NCBI GenBank assembly: GCA_963853835.1
Contig: OY970822.1
Span: 91,612,000 to 91,675,999 of the forward strand
Reading direction: 5' to 3'
DNA: 64,000 bases
Source: Calendula officinalis
Taxonomy: Eukaryota > Streptophyta > Magnoliopsida > Asterales > Asteraceae
The notes below the pieces were generated by a model, which ran no database searches, was not told where the DNA came from, and worked only from the letters and a program-made list of their open reading frames with translations. Positions 38,001 through 47,746 of the stretch are shown piece by piece; position 1 is the stretch's first letter, and every line of letters starts with the position of its first letter. The position numbers and the translations under genes are program-made.

Positions 38001-38680
38001 GCAACAGTAGCAGTAGCAGTAGTAGGAGTAGTAGCAGTATCAGCAGGAGTAGAAGCAGTAGCAATAGCAGTTGCAGTAGTATTAGTAGTAGTAGTAGCAC
38101 TCGCAGTAGCAGTATTCGTAGCAGCAGTAGCAGTAGCACCAGCAGCAGCAGTAGTAGTAGCAGTAGTTTGAGTAGTAGCAGTAGCAACAGGAGGTGGAGC
38201 AGCAGCAACAGTAGCAGTAACAGCAGTAGTAGCAGCAGCAGTAGCAGTAGCAGTAGCCGTAGCAGCAGGAGTAGGAGCACCATCAGTAGTAGCAGTAACA
38301 ACAGCACTAGTAGCAGCAGCAGTAGCAGCAGCAGTAGCAGCAGCAGCACCAGCAGTAGCAGTAGCAGTTGTAGGAGTCGGGGGAGTAGTAGCAGTAGTAG
38401 CAATAGTAGGAGTAGTAGCAGTAGCAACATGAGTAGGAACAGTAGCAGTAGCAGTAGCAGCAGCAGGAGTAGGAGCAGTAGCAGCAGTAGTAGCAGTAGC
38501 AGCAGGAGTAGGAGCAGTAGCAGCAGTAGCAGCAGTAGCTGTAGCAACAGTGGTAGCGGTAGAAGTAGTAGCAGTAGTAGGAGTAGGAGCAAAAGTAGCA
38601 GTAGTAGCAGTAGGAGCAGTAGTAGCAGTAGTCTGAGTAGTAGCAGCAGGAGTAGGAGCAGTAGAAGTAGTAGCAGCCAC
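34655..38680 (-). CDS. Candidate Ala/Thr-rich open frame, 1,341 codons, GTG start; coding unproven
   Basis: Counterpart of the frame at 13831-16935 in copy B of the segmental duplication. It is longer because a substitution at the triplet starting 38678 (cac where U3 has cgc) makes GTG, a formal alternative start, upstream of the outer M at 37736-37738. That start depends on one base and has no supporting signal, so it is not convincing. Ala/Thr phase runs 34835 to 38749, and the tail matches the CFYDSCHY type. Confidence 0.15.
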   Translation of the reverse strand: MAATTSTAPTPAATTQTTATTAPTATTATFAPTPTTATTSTATTVATATAATAATAPTPAATATTAATAPTPAAATATATVPTHVATATTPTIATTATTPPTPTTATATAGAAAATAAATAAATSAVVTATTDGAPTPAATATATATAAATTAVTATVAAAPPPVATATTQTTATTTAAAGATATAATNTATASATTTTNTTATAIATASTPADTATTPTTATATVAATAAATSAAATATATVDATAGVAAATATAPATATATAAVASTATVTATSIAIAVAAATTAVAATAAVVATGAASATATAHATATAPAMATATATATDTAATTAATAATAAAPTEATATATAAAATATTPTATATAIYATATATAATASTTATATATAGNAAATPTTATAAATAPTPAATATTATAATQNTATTSPSAAPTAVTTATTAAPTPTTATTTATAAANNVTAPTPAATTQTTATTAPTGTTATTATFAPTPTTATTSTATTVATAAAATSAAATATATVAATAGVAAATAAATATAPAPATATAAAVASTATVKATSTSIAVAAAVVATATASATATAHATATAPAMATATATATATAATATAAAATAAAPTQATATATAAVAATATTPAATATAIYATATAATATTATATAAAATPTAPTPAATAATAITAAATTAATATTTATTTTDTSAPTTATATATATAAATATAPIPAATDIATTATTTAPTPTTATTATATAAAAAPTATTATAITAAATTTSATAPTTTATAVADATPTTATATAPTPAATATTATAITAAATTAAATTNATAATAIAPTPAATATTATAIIAAATTAAATTNATAVTATAPTPATTATVITAAATTAAATATTTATTTATAASTATATATPTTATATATATATATPTTASTAAAATTATITAAPIPVATATSQTTTTTTATATAATTATGAATTTAPTPAATTTSAATATAPTSAPTAAATATTATTTATATATATATATTTATSTTTTTATATSAATTATATAPTAAAPTTSAHTPAATATTPTTATVSAIATAAAATTTSAAATATAAATTVVAPTPAATATATTATATATDVAPATAAAAAATATIAATPTATTAATATATATATATATAVTATAATATASATATEIVTATATATTVAAASTATVTATATAAAATATVAANTAAATVTTSVAPSPAATATTQTTATTAPTATTATTAPTPTTATVATTIPTTATTASTATTTTATTTVTAIDAATTIVAATAAAAISSATAATTTPTTAIATATPTTVLLLRLLCFYDSCHYCCCYCYYCCYSYSCCYCYSSDYNYNYCYCCYYCYCYCYCCCYYC

Positions 38681-38845
38681 TGTAGCAGTAGCAGTAGTAG
38701 GAGTAGGAGCAGCAGCAGTAGTAGCAGTAGCAGCAGCTGTAGGAGCTGAACAGGAGCAGTAATAGCAGTATTCTGAGTAGTAGCAGTTGCAGTAGTAGAT
38801 GTAGCTGCAGGAGTAGGAGCAGTAGCAGCAGCAGCAGTAGCAGTA

Positions 38846-41800
38846 TTAGGAGTCGTAGCAGCAGTACCAGCAGTAGCAGTTGCAGTAGCAGTAGTAGTAG
38901 CTGTAGCAGCAGTAGCAGTAGCATAAATAGCAGTAGCAGTAGCAGCAGGAGTAGGAGTAGTAGCTGTAGCAGCAGCAGCAGCAGTAGCAGTAGCTTGAGT
39001 TGGAGTAGCAGCCTAGCAGTAGCAGCAGTAGCAGTAGCAGTTGTAGAAGTAGTAGTAGCAATAGCATGAGCAGCAGCAATAGCATTAGCAGTAGTAGTAG
39101 CAGTAGTAGTAGCAGTAGTAGCAGCAGTAGTAGCAGTAGCAGCAGAAGTAGGAGCAGTAGCAGTAGCAGCAACAATAGCAGTAGCAGTAGCAGTAGTAGC
39201 AGCAGTAGCAGTAATAGTAGTTGTAGTCTGAGGAGTAGCAGTAGCAGCAGGAGTAGGAGTAGCAGCAGTAGTAGCAGTAGCAGCAGTAGTAGCAGCAGTA
39301 GAAGCAGCAGTAGCCGTAGTAGCAGTAGGAGCAGTAGTAGCAGTAGTCTGAGTTGTTGCAGTAGCAGCAGGACTAGGAGCAACAGAAGTAGTAACAGTAG
39401 CAGCAGCAGTAGTAGCAGCAACAGTAGCAGTAGCAGCAGCAGCAGTAGCGGTAGCAGTTACAGTAGCCGTAGAAGCAGCAACAACAGTAGTAGCAGTAGC
39501 AGTAGCAGTAGCAGTAACAGTTTCAGTAGCGGTAGCGGAAGCAGCAGCAGTAGCAGTAGCAGCAGTAGCAGTAGCAGCAGTAGCCGTAGCAGTAGAAGTA
39601 GCAGCAGCAGTAGTAGCAGTAGCAGTAGCAGTAGCAGCAATAGTAGCAGTAGCAGCAGCAGCAGTAGCAGGAGCAACGTCAGTAGCAGTAGTAGTAGAAG
39701 TAGCAGTAGTAGCAGCAGTAATAGCAGTAGCAGTAGCAGCAGGAGTAGGAGCAACAACAGTAGTAGCAGCAGCAGTAGCAGTAGTAGCAACAGCAGTAGT
39801 AGTAGCAGCAGCAGCAGTAGCAGTAGCAGAAACAGTATCAGTAGTAGGAGTAGTAGCAGTAGCAGCAGGAGTAGGAGCCGATGTAGTAGGAGCAGCAGCA
39901 GTAGGAGCAGTAGCAGTAGCAGTAGTAGCAGTAGTAGTAGCAGTAGCAGTAGTAGTAGTAGAAGTAGCAGTAGTAGTAGCAGTAGCAGTAGCAGTAGCCG
40001 TAGCAGTAGCAGTAGTTGTAGCAGTAGTAGCAGTAGCAGCAGCTGTAGGAGCAGAAGTTGGAGCAGTAGCAGTAGCAGCACCAGTAGTAGTAGTAGCAGC
40101 AGGAGTAGGAGCAGTAATAGTAGCAGCACCAGTAGCAGTTGTAGCTGCAGTAGCAGTAGCAGTAGTTGTAGTTGTAGTCTGAGGAGTAGCAGTAGCAACA
40201 GGAGTAGGAGCAGCAGTAATAGTAGCAGTAGTAGCAGCAGCAGCAGTAGCAGCAGCAGTAGAAGCAGCAGTAGCAACATCAGCAGTAGCAGTAGTAGGAG
40301 TTGCAGTAGCAGTTGCAGTACTAGAAGCAGTAGCAGTTGTAGTAGCAGTAGTAGTAGCAGCAGCAGTAGTAGCAGCAGCAGTTATAACAGTAGCAGTAGT
40401 AGCAGGAGTCGGAGCAGTAGCAGTAGCATTAGTAGTAGCAGCAGCAGTAGTAGCTGCATTAATAATAGCAGTAGCAGTAGTAGCAGTAACAGCAGGAGTC
40501 GGAGCAGTAGCAGTAGCAGCAGTAGCATTAGTAGTAGCAGCAGCAGTAGTAGCTGCAGCAGTAATAGCAGTAGCAGTAGTAGCAGTAATAGCAGCAGCAG
40601 CAGCAGTAGCAGTATTAGGAGTCGCAGCAGCAGTACCAGCAGTAGCAGTTGCAGTAGCAGTAGTAGTAGCTGTAGCAGCAGTAGCAGTAGCATAAATAGC
40701 AGTAGCGGTAGCAGCAGGAGTAGGAGTAGTAGCAGTAGCAGCAGCAGCAGCAGTAGCAGTAGCTTGAGTTGGAGCAGCAGCGTAGCAGTAGCAGCAGTAG
40801 CAGTAGCAGTTGTAGAAGTAGTAGTAGCAATAGCATGAGCAGCAGCAATAGCATTAGCAGTAGTAGTAGAAGTAGTAGCAGCAGTAGTAGCAGTAGCAGC
40901 AGAAGTAGGAGCAGTAGCAGTAGCAGCAACAATAGCAGTAGCAGTAGCAGTAGTAGCAGCAGTAGCAGTAATAGTAGTTGTAGTCTGAGGAGTAGCAGTA
41001 GCAGCAGGAGTAGGAGTAGCAGCAGTAGTAGCAGTAGCAGCAGTAGTAGTAGCAGCAGTAGAAGCAGCAGTAGCCGTAGTAGCAGTACAGTAGTAGGTGT
41101 AGCAGTAGCAATAGCAGTAGTAGGAGTAGTAGTAGCAGCAGTAGCAGAAGAAATAGCAGCAGCAGCAGTAGCAGCATCAATAGCAGTAGCAGTAGTAGTA
41201 GCAGTAGTAGTAGTAGCAGTACTAGCAGTAGTAGGAGTAGTAGTAGCAACAGTAGCAGTAGTAGGAGTAGGAGCTGTAGTAGCAGTAGTAGCAGTAGGAG
41301 CAGTAGTAGCAGTAGTCTGAGTTGTTGCAGTAGCAGCAGGACTAGGAGCAACAGAAGTAGTAACAGTAGCAGCAGCAGTAGTAGCAGCAACAGTAGCAGT
41401 AGCAGCAGCAGCAGTAGCGGTAGCAGTTACAGTAGCCGTAGAAGCAGCAACAACAGTAGAAGCAGTAGCAGTAGCAGTAACAGTTTTAGTAGCGGTAGCA
41501 GCAGTAGCAGTAGCAGCAGTAGCCGTAGCAGTAGCAGTAGCAGCAGCAGTAATAGTAGTAGCAGTAGTAGTAGCAGCAATAGTAGCAGTAGCAGCAGCAG
41601 CAGCAGTAGCAGGAGCAACATCTGTAGCAGTAGTAGTAGAAGTAGCAGTAGTAGCAGCAGTAATAGCAGTAGCAGTAGCAGTAGCAGCAGGAGTAGGAGC
41701 AACAACTGTAGTAGCAGCAGCAGTAGTAGTAGCAGCAGCAGCAGTAGTAGTAGCAGCAGCAGCAGTAGCAGAAACAGTAGCAGTAGTAGGAGTAGTAGCA

Positions 41801-44800
41801 GTAGCAGCAGGAGTAGGAGCCGATGTAGTAGGAGCAGCAGCAGTAGGAGCAGTAGCAGTAGCAGTAGTAGTAGCAGCAGTAGCAGTAGCAGTAGTAGTAG
41901 TAGAAGTAGCAGTAGTATTAGCAGTAGCAGTAGCAGTAGCCGTAGCAGTAGCAGTAGCAGTAGCAGTAGTTGTAGCAGTAGTAGCAGTAGCAGCAGCTGT
42001 AGGAGCAGAAGTTGGAGCAGTAGCAGTAGCAGCACCAGTAGTAGTAGTAGCAGCAGGAGTAGGAGCAGTAATAGTAGCAGCACCAGTAGCAGTTGTAGCT
42101 GCAGTAGCAGTAGCAGTAGTAGTAGTTGTAGTCTGAGGAGTAGTAGTAGCAACAGGAGTAGGAGCAGCAGTAATAGTAGCAGTAGTAGCAGCAGCAGCAG
42201 CAGTAGTAGGAGTTGCAGTAGCAGTTGCAGTACTAGCAGAAGTAGCAGTTGTAGTAGCAGTAGTAGCAGCAGTAGCAGCAGCAGTAGTAGCAGCAGCAGT
42301 TATAACAGTAGCAGTAGTAGCAGGAGTCGGAGCAGTAGCAGTAGCATTAGTAGTAGCAGCAGCAGTAGTAGCTGCATCAATAATAGCAGTAGCAGTAGTA
42401 GCAGTAGCAGCAGGAGTCGGAACAGTAGCAGTAGCAGCAGTAGCATTAGTAGTAGCAGCAGCAGTAGTAGCTGCAGCAGTAATAGCAGTAGCAGTAGTAG
42501 CAGTAGCAGCAGGAGTCGGAGCAGTAGCAGTAGCAGTAGTAGGAGTTGCAGCAGCAGCAGCAGTAGCAGTTGCAGTAGGACCAGTAGCAGCAGTAGTAGT
42601 AGCAGCAGTAGCAGCAGCAGTAATTGCTGTAGTAGTAGTAGCAGTAGGAGCAGCAGCAGTAGCAGCAGCAGCAGTAGCAGTAGCGGTAGTAGCAGTAGTA
42701 GGAGTAGGAGCAGTAGTAGTAGTAGTAGTAGCAGTAGTAGCAATAGTAGCAATATCAGTAGCAGCAGGAATAGGAGCAGTAGCAGCAGCAGTAGCAGTAG
42801 TAGGAGCAGAAGTAGCAGCAGTAGTAGTAGCAGTAGTAGTAGCAGTAGCAGCTGTAGTAGCAGCAGCAGTAATAGCAGTAGCAGCAGGAGTTGGAGCAGC
42901 AGCAGTAGCAGCAGCAGCAGTAGTAGCAGTAGCAGTAGAAGGAGTAGGAGCAGCAGCAGTAGCAGCAGCAGCAGTAGCAGTAGCAGTAATAGCAGTAGCA
43001 GTAGGAGTAGTAGTAGCAGTAGGAACAACAGCAGTAGCAGGACTAGGAGCAGCAACAGTAGTAGCAGTAACAACAGCAGTAGTAGTAGCAGCAGTAGCAG
43101 TAGCAGTAGTTGGAGTAGGAGCACTAGTAGCAGTAGTAGCAGTAGTAGGAGTAGTAGCAGTAGCAGCAGGAGCAGTAGCAGTAACAGTAGGAGTAGTAGT
43201 AGTAGCAGTAGAAGCAGCAGTATTAGCAGTAGCAGCAGCAGTAGCAGTAGTAGCAGTAGCAGCAGGAGTAGGAGCAGTAGCAGCAGTAGTAGCAGTAGCA
43301 GTAGGAGTAGGAGCAGTAGCAGTTGCAGCAGCAGCAGCAGTAACAGCAGCAGTAGCAACAATAGTAGCGGTAGCAGTAGCAGCAGTAGTAGCAGTAGGAG
43401 CAATAGTAGCAGTAGCAGCAGGAGTAGGAGCAGCGGTAGTAGCAGTAGCTGCCACAGTAGCAGTAGTTATAGTAGGAGTAGGAGTAGCAGCAATAGTAGC
43501 AGTAGCAGCAGCAGCAGCAGCAGTAGCAGGAGCAACATCAGTAGCAGTAGTAGTAGAAGTAGCAGTAGTAGCAGCAGTAATAGCAGTAGCAGTAGCAGCA
43601 GGAGTAGGAGCAACAACAGTAGTAGCAGCAGCAGTAGCAGTAGTAGCAACAGCAGTAGTAGTAGCAGCAGCAGCAGTAGCAGTTGCAGAAACAGTAGCAG
43701 TAGTAGGAGTAGTAGCAGTAGCAGCAGGAGTAGGAGCCGATGTAGTAGGAGCAGCAGCAGTAGGAGCAGTAGCAGTAGCAGTAGTAGCAGCAGAAGTAGC
43801 AGTAGCAGTAGTAGTAGTAGAAGTAGCAGTAGTAGTAGCAGTAGCAGTAGCCGTAGCAGTAGCAGTAGCAGTAGCAGTAGTTGTAGCAGTAGTAGCAGTA
43901 GCAGCAGCTGTAGGAGCAGAAGTTGGAGCAGTAGCAGTAGCAGCACCAATAGTAGTAGTAGTAGCAGCAGGAGTAGGAGCAGTAATAGTAGCAGCACCAG
44001 TAGCAGTTGTAGCTGTAGTAGCAGTAGTAGTAGTTGTAGTCTGAGGAGTAGCAGTAGCAACAGGAGTAGGAGCAGCAGTAATAGTAGCAGTAGTAGCAGC
44101 AGCAGCAGTAGAAGCAGCAGTAGCAACATCAGCAGTAGCAGTAGCAGTAGCAGTAGTAGGAGTTGCAGTAGCAGCAATAGTAGCAGTAGCAGCAGCAGCA
44201 GCAGCAGTAGCAGGAGCAACATCAGTAGCAGTAGTAGTAGCAGTAGCAGTAGTAGCAGTAGCAGTAGCAGCAGGAGTAGGAGCAACAACAGTAGTAGCAG
44301 CTGCAGTAGCAGTAGCAGCAGCAGAAGTAGTAGTAGCAGCAGCAGCAGTAGCAATAGCAGAAACAGTAGCAGTAGTAGGAGTAGTAGCAGTAGCAGCAGG
44401 AGTATGAGCCGATGTAGTAGGAGCAGCAGCAGTAGGAGCAGTAGCAGTAGCAGTAGTAGCAGCAGAAGTAGCAGTAGCAGTGGTAGTAGTAGTAGTAGAA
44501 GTAGCAGTAGTAGTAGCAGTAGCAGTAGCCGTAGATGTAGCAGTAGCAGTAGCAGTAGCAGTAGTAGTAGCAGTAGTAGCAGTAGCAGCAGCTGTAGGAG
44601 CAGAAGTTGGAGCAGTAGCAGTAGCAGCACCAGTAGTAGTAGTAGTAGTAGCAGCAGGAGTAGGAGCAGTAGTAGTAGCAGCACCAGTAGCAGTTGTAGC
44701 TGCAGTAGCAGTAGCAGTAGTAGTAGTTGTAGTCTGAGATGTAGCAGTAGCAACAGGAGTAGGAGCAGCTTTAATAGTAGCAGTAGTAGCAGCAGCAGCA

Positions 44801-47746
44801 GTAGCAGCAGCAGTAGAAGCAGCAGTAGCAACATCAGCAGTAGCAGTAGCAGTAGCAGTAGTAGGAGTTGCAGTAGCAGTTGCAGTACTAGCAGCAGTAG
44901 CAGTTGTAGTAGCAGTAGTAGTAGCAGTAGCAGCAGCAGTAGTAGCAGCAACAGTTATAACAGTAGCAGTAGTAGCAGGAGTTGGAGCAGTAGCAGTAGC
45001 AGCAGTAGCATTAGTAGTAGCAGCAGCAGTAGTAGCTGCAGCAATAATAGCAGTAGCAGTAGTAGCAGTAGCAGCAGGAGTCGGAGCAGTAGCAGTAGCA
45101 GCAGTAGCATTAGTAGTAGCAACAGCAGTAGTAGCTGCAGCAGTAATAGCAGTTGCAGTAGTAGCAGTAGCAGCAGGAGTCGGAGCAGTAGCAGTAGCAG
45201 TAGTAGGAGTTGCAGCAGCAGCAGCAGTAGCAGTTGCAGTAGGAGCAGTAGCAGAAGTAGTAGTAGCAGCAGTAGCAGCAGCAGTAATAGCTGTAGCAGT
45301 AGTAGCAGTAGTAGCAGTAGGAGCAGCAGCAGCAGCAGTAGCAGTAGCGGTAGTAGCAGTAGTAGGAGTAGGAGCAGTAGTAGTAGTAGCAGTAGTAGCA
45401 ATATCAGTAGCAGCAGGAATAGGAGCAGTAGCAGTAGCAGCAGCAGTAGCTGTAGCTGTAGCAGTAGCAGTAGTAGGAGCAGAAGTAGCAGCAGTAGTAG
45501 TAGCAGTAGTAGTAGCAGTAGCAGCTGTAGTAGCAGCAGCAGTAATAGCAGTAGCAGCAGTAGCAGCAGGAGTAGGAGCAGTAGCAGTAGCAGCAGCAGC
45601 AGTTGTAGTAGCAGTAGTAGTAGCAGTAGTAGTAGCAGTAGCAGCAGTATCAGTAGCGTAAATAGCAGTAGCAGTAGCAGCAGGAGTAGTAGCAGTAGCG
45701 GCAGCAGCAGCAGTAGCAGTAGCAGTAGCTTGAGTTGGAGCAGCAGCAGTAGCAGCAGCAGCAGTAGCAGTAGCAGCAGTAGCAGCAGTAGCAGTAGCCG
45801 TAGCAGTAGCAGTAGCAGTAGCCATAGCAGGAGCTGTAGCAGTAGCATGAGCTGTAGCAGTAGCACTAGCAGTAGCAGTAGCAACAACAGCAGCAGCAAC
45901 AGCAATAGCAGTAGAAGTAGCTTTTACAGTAGCCGTAGAAGCAACAGCAGCAGCAGTAGCAGTAGCAGGAGCAGGAGCAGTAGCAGTAGCAGCAGCAGTA
46001 GCAGCAGCAACACCAGCAGTAGCAGCAACAGTAGCAGTAGCAGTAGCAGCAGCGCTAGTAGCCGCAGCAGCTGTAGCAACAGTAGTAGCGGTAGAAGTAG
46101 TAGCAGTAGTAGGAGTAGGAGCAAAAGTAGCAGTAGTAGCAGTAGTAGCAGTAGGAGCAGTAGTAGCAGTAGTCTGAGTAGTAGTAGCAGGAGTAGGAGC
46201 AGTAACATTATTAGCAGCCGCAGTAGCAGTAGTAGTAGCAGTAGTAGGAGTAGGAGCAGCAGTAGTAGCAGTAGCAACAGCTGTAGGAGCAGCACTAGGA
46301 GAAGTAGTAGCAGTATTCTGAGTAGCAGCAGTAGCAGTAGTAGCTGTAGCAGCAGGAGTAGGAGCAGTAGCAGCAGCAGCAGTAGCAGTAGTAGGAGTTG
46401 CAGCAGCAATACCAGCAGTAGCAGTAGTACTAGCAGTAGCAGCAGTAGCAGTAGCAGTAGCATAAATAGCAGTAGCAGTAGCAGTAGGAGTAGTAGTTGT
46501 AGCAGCAGCAGCAGCAGTAGCAGTAGCAGTAGCTTCAGTTGGAGCAGCAGCAGTAGCAGCTGTAGCAGTAGTAGTAGCAGCAGTATCGGTAGCCGTAGCA
46601 GTAGCAGTAGCCATAGCAGGAGCTGTAGCAGTGGCATGAGCTGTAGCAGTAGCACTAGCAGCACCAGTAGCAACAACAGCAGCAGTAGCAGCAACAGCAG
46701 CCGTAGCAGCAGCAACAGCAATTGCAATAGAAGTAGCAGTTACGGTAGCCGTAGAAGCAACAGCAGCAGTAGCAGTAGCAGTAGCAGGAGCAGTAGCAGT
46801 AGCAGCAGCAACACCAGCAGTAGCAGCAACAGTAGCAGTAGCAGCAGCACTAGTAGCAGCAGCAGTAGCAGCAACAGTAGCAGTAGCAGTAGTAGAGGCA
46901 GTAGTAGCAGTAGTAGGAGTAGTTGCAGTATCAGCAGGAGTAGAAGCAGTAGCAATAGCAGTTGCAGTAGTATTAGTAGTAGTAGTAGCACTCGCAGTAG
47001 CAGTATTCGTAGCAGCAGCAGCAGCAGTAGCACCAGCAGCAGCAGTAGTAGTAGCAGTAGTTTGAGTAGTAGCAGTAGCAACAGGAGGTCGAGCAGCAGC
47101 AACAGTAGCAGTAACAGCAGCAGTAGTAGCAGCAGCAGTAGCAGTAGCAGTAGCCGTAGCAGCAGGAGTAGGAGCACCATCAGTAGTAGCAGTAACAACA
47201 GCACTAATAGCAGCAGCAGTAGCAGCAGCAGCAACAGCAGTAGCAGTAGCAGTAGTAGGAGTCGGGGGAGTAGTAGCAGTAGTAGCAATAGTAGGAGTAG
47301 TAGCAGTAGCAACATGAGTAGGAACAGTAGCAGTAGCAGTAGCAGCAGCAGGAGTAGGAGCAGTAGCAGCAGTAGTAGCAGTAGCAGCAGGAGTAGGAGC
47401 AGTAGCAGAAGTAGCAGCAGTAGCTGTAGCAACAGTAGTAGCGGTAGAAGTAGTAGCAGTAGTAGGAGTAGGAGCAAAAGTAGCAGTAGTAGCAGTAGTA
47501 GCAGTAGAAGCAGTAGTAGCAGTAGTCTGAGTAGTAGCAGCAGGAGTAGGAGCAGTAGAAGTAGTAGCAGCCGCTGTAGCAGTAGCAGTAGTAGGAGTAG
47601 GAGCAGCAGCAGTAGTAGCAGTAGCAGCAGCTGTAGGAGCTGAACTAGGAGCAGTAGTAGCAGTATTCTGAGTAGTAGCAGTAGCAGTAGTAGATGTAGC
47701 TGCAGGAGTAGGAGCAGTAGCAGTAGCAGCAGCAGCAGTAGCAGTA
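38846..47746. repeat. Higher-order unit U6 (8,901 bp)
   Basis: Order is T 38846, X-variant 39013, T 40615, X 40782, Y 41087, M 45823 and 46612, G5 47264, S 47639. It matches U4 with only one copy of the 6-kb segment and keeps the S landmark that U4 lost. It is therefore the better guide to the shape of U4 before the duplication and fusion. Confidence 0.8.
40615..46614 (-). CDS. Candidate Ala/Thr-rich open frame, 1,999 codons; coding unproven
   Basis: Starts at the outer M of U6. It is the single-copy equivalent of the 3,970-codon frame: one 6-kb segment instead of two, with the same Leu-rich stretch after Y at 41087, X at 40782, Cys/Tyr tail and TAA at landmark T. Ala/Thr phase is open from 41089 to 47910 (2,274 codons). 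The match with the frame at 19785 shows that the longer one was made by in-phase duplication. Confidence 0.2.
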   Translation of the reverse strand: MATATATATDTAATTTATAATAAAPTEATATATAAAAATTTTPTATATAIYATATATAATASTTATAGIAAATPTTATAAAATAPTPAATATTATAATQNTATTSPSAAPTAVATATTAAPTPTTATTTATAAANNVTAPTPATTTQTTATTAPTATTATTATFAPTPTTATTSTATTVATAAAATSAAATATATVAATAGVAAATAAATATAPAPATATAAAVASTATVKATSTAIAVAAAVVATATASATATAHATATAPAMATATATATATATAATAATATAAAATAAAPTQATATATAAAAATATTPAATATAIYATDTAATATTTATTTATTTAAAATATAPTPAATAATAITAAATTAATATTTATTTAATSAPTTATATATATAAATATAPIPAATDIATTATTTTAPTPTTATTATATAAAAAPTATTATTATAITAAATAATTTSATAPTATATAAAAATPTTATATAPTPAATATTATAITAAATTAVATTNATAATATAPTPAATATTATAIIAAATTAAATTNATAATATAPTPATTATVITVAATTAAATATTTATTTATAASTATATATPTTATATATADVATAASTAAATAAAATTATIKAAPTPVATATSQTTTTTTATATAATTATGAATTTAPTPAATTTTTTGAATATAPTSAPTAAATATTATTTATATATATSTATATATTTATSTTTTTTATATSAATTATATAPTAAAPTTSAHTPAATATTPTTATVSAIATAAAATTTSAAATATAAATTVVAPTPAATATATTATATTTATDVAPATAAAAAATATIAATATPTTATATATADVATAASTAAAATTATITAAPTPVATATPQTTTTTTATTATTATGAATITAPTPAATTTTIGAATATAPTSAPTAAATATTATTTATATATATATATATTTATSTTTTATATSAATTATATAPTAAAPTTSAPTPAATATTPTTATVSATATAAAATTTAVATTATAAATTVVAPTPAATATAITAATTATSTTTATDVAPATAAAAAATATIAATPTPTITTATVAATATTAAPTPAATATIAPTATTAATATATIVATAAVTAAAAATATAPTPTATATTAATAPTPAATATTATAAATANTAASTATTTTPTVTATAPAATATTPTTATTATSAPTPTTATATAATTTAVVTATTVAAPSPATAVVPTATTTPTATAITATATAAAATAAAPTPSTATATTAAAATAAAPTPAATAITAAATTAATATTTATTTAATSAPTTATAAATAPIPAATDIATIATTATTTTTTAPTPTTATTATATAAAATAAAPTATTTTAITAAATAATTTAATGPTATATAAAAATPTTATATAPTPAATATTATAITAAATTAAATTNATAATATVPTPAATATTATAIIDAATTAAATTNATATAPTPATTATVITAAATTAAATAATTATTTATSASTATATATPTTAAAAATTATITAAPTPVATTTPQTTTTTTATATAATTATGAATITAPTPAATTTTGAATATAPTSAPTAAATATTATTTATATATATATATATANTTATSTTTTATATAATTTATATAPTAAAPTTSAPTPAATATTPTTATVSATAAAATTTAAAATTTAAATTVVAPTPAATATATAITAATTATSTTTATDVAPATAAAAATATIAATTTATTITAAATATATATAATATAATATKTVTATATASTVVAASTATVTATATAAAATATVAATTAAATVTTSVAPSPAATATTQTTATTAPTATTATTAPTPTTATVATTTPTTASTATTTTATTTATAIDAATAAAAISSATAATTTPTTAIATATPTTVLLLRLLLLLLLLLLLLLLLLLLLLLLLLLLLLLRLQLLLLLLLLLLLLLLLLLLLLLLLLLLLLLLLLLLLLLLLLLMLLLLLMLLLLLLLQLLLLLLLLLRCCSNSSYCYCCCCCYCYYSYSCCYRYCYLCYCYCCYSYYYCYCNCYCWYCCCDS

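Larger units (their letters stand above)
32429..38845. repeat. Higher-order unit U5, lacking its T-X head
   Basis: Enters the repeat in the middle, at the equivalent of 11702, then runs Y 32625, T 34131, Y 34502, Z 34813, Y 34833, M 36941 and 37736, G5 38379, S 38744. It is the partner of U3, including the one-base-shorter S word agctgaacagg. The missing head is explained by the fusion at about 32429-32460. Confidence 0.8.
32460..41162. repeat. Segmental duplication, copy B
   Basis: Partner of 11702-20332. Beyond 41162 similarity continues to the single 6-kb segment 41163-47345, with offsets near 20,785 to 20,965 against 20333-26380. The duplicated tract is therefore about 15 kb when the extra 6-kb copy is ignored. 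Copy B differs from copy A by scattered substitutions and triplet-sized insertions and deletions. Confidence 0.85.
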
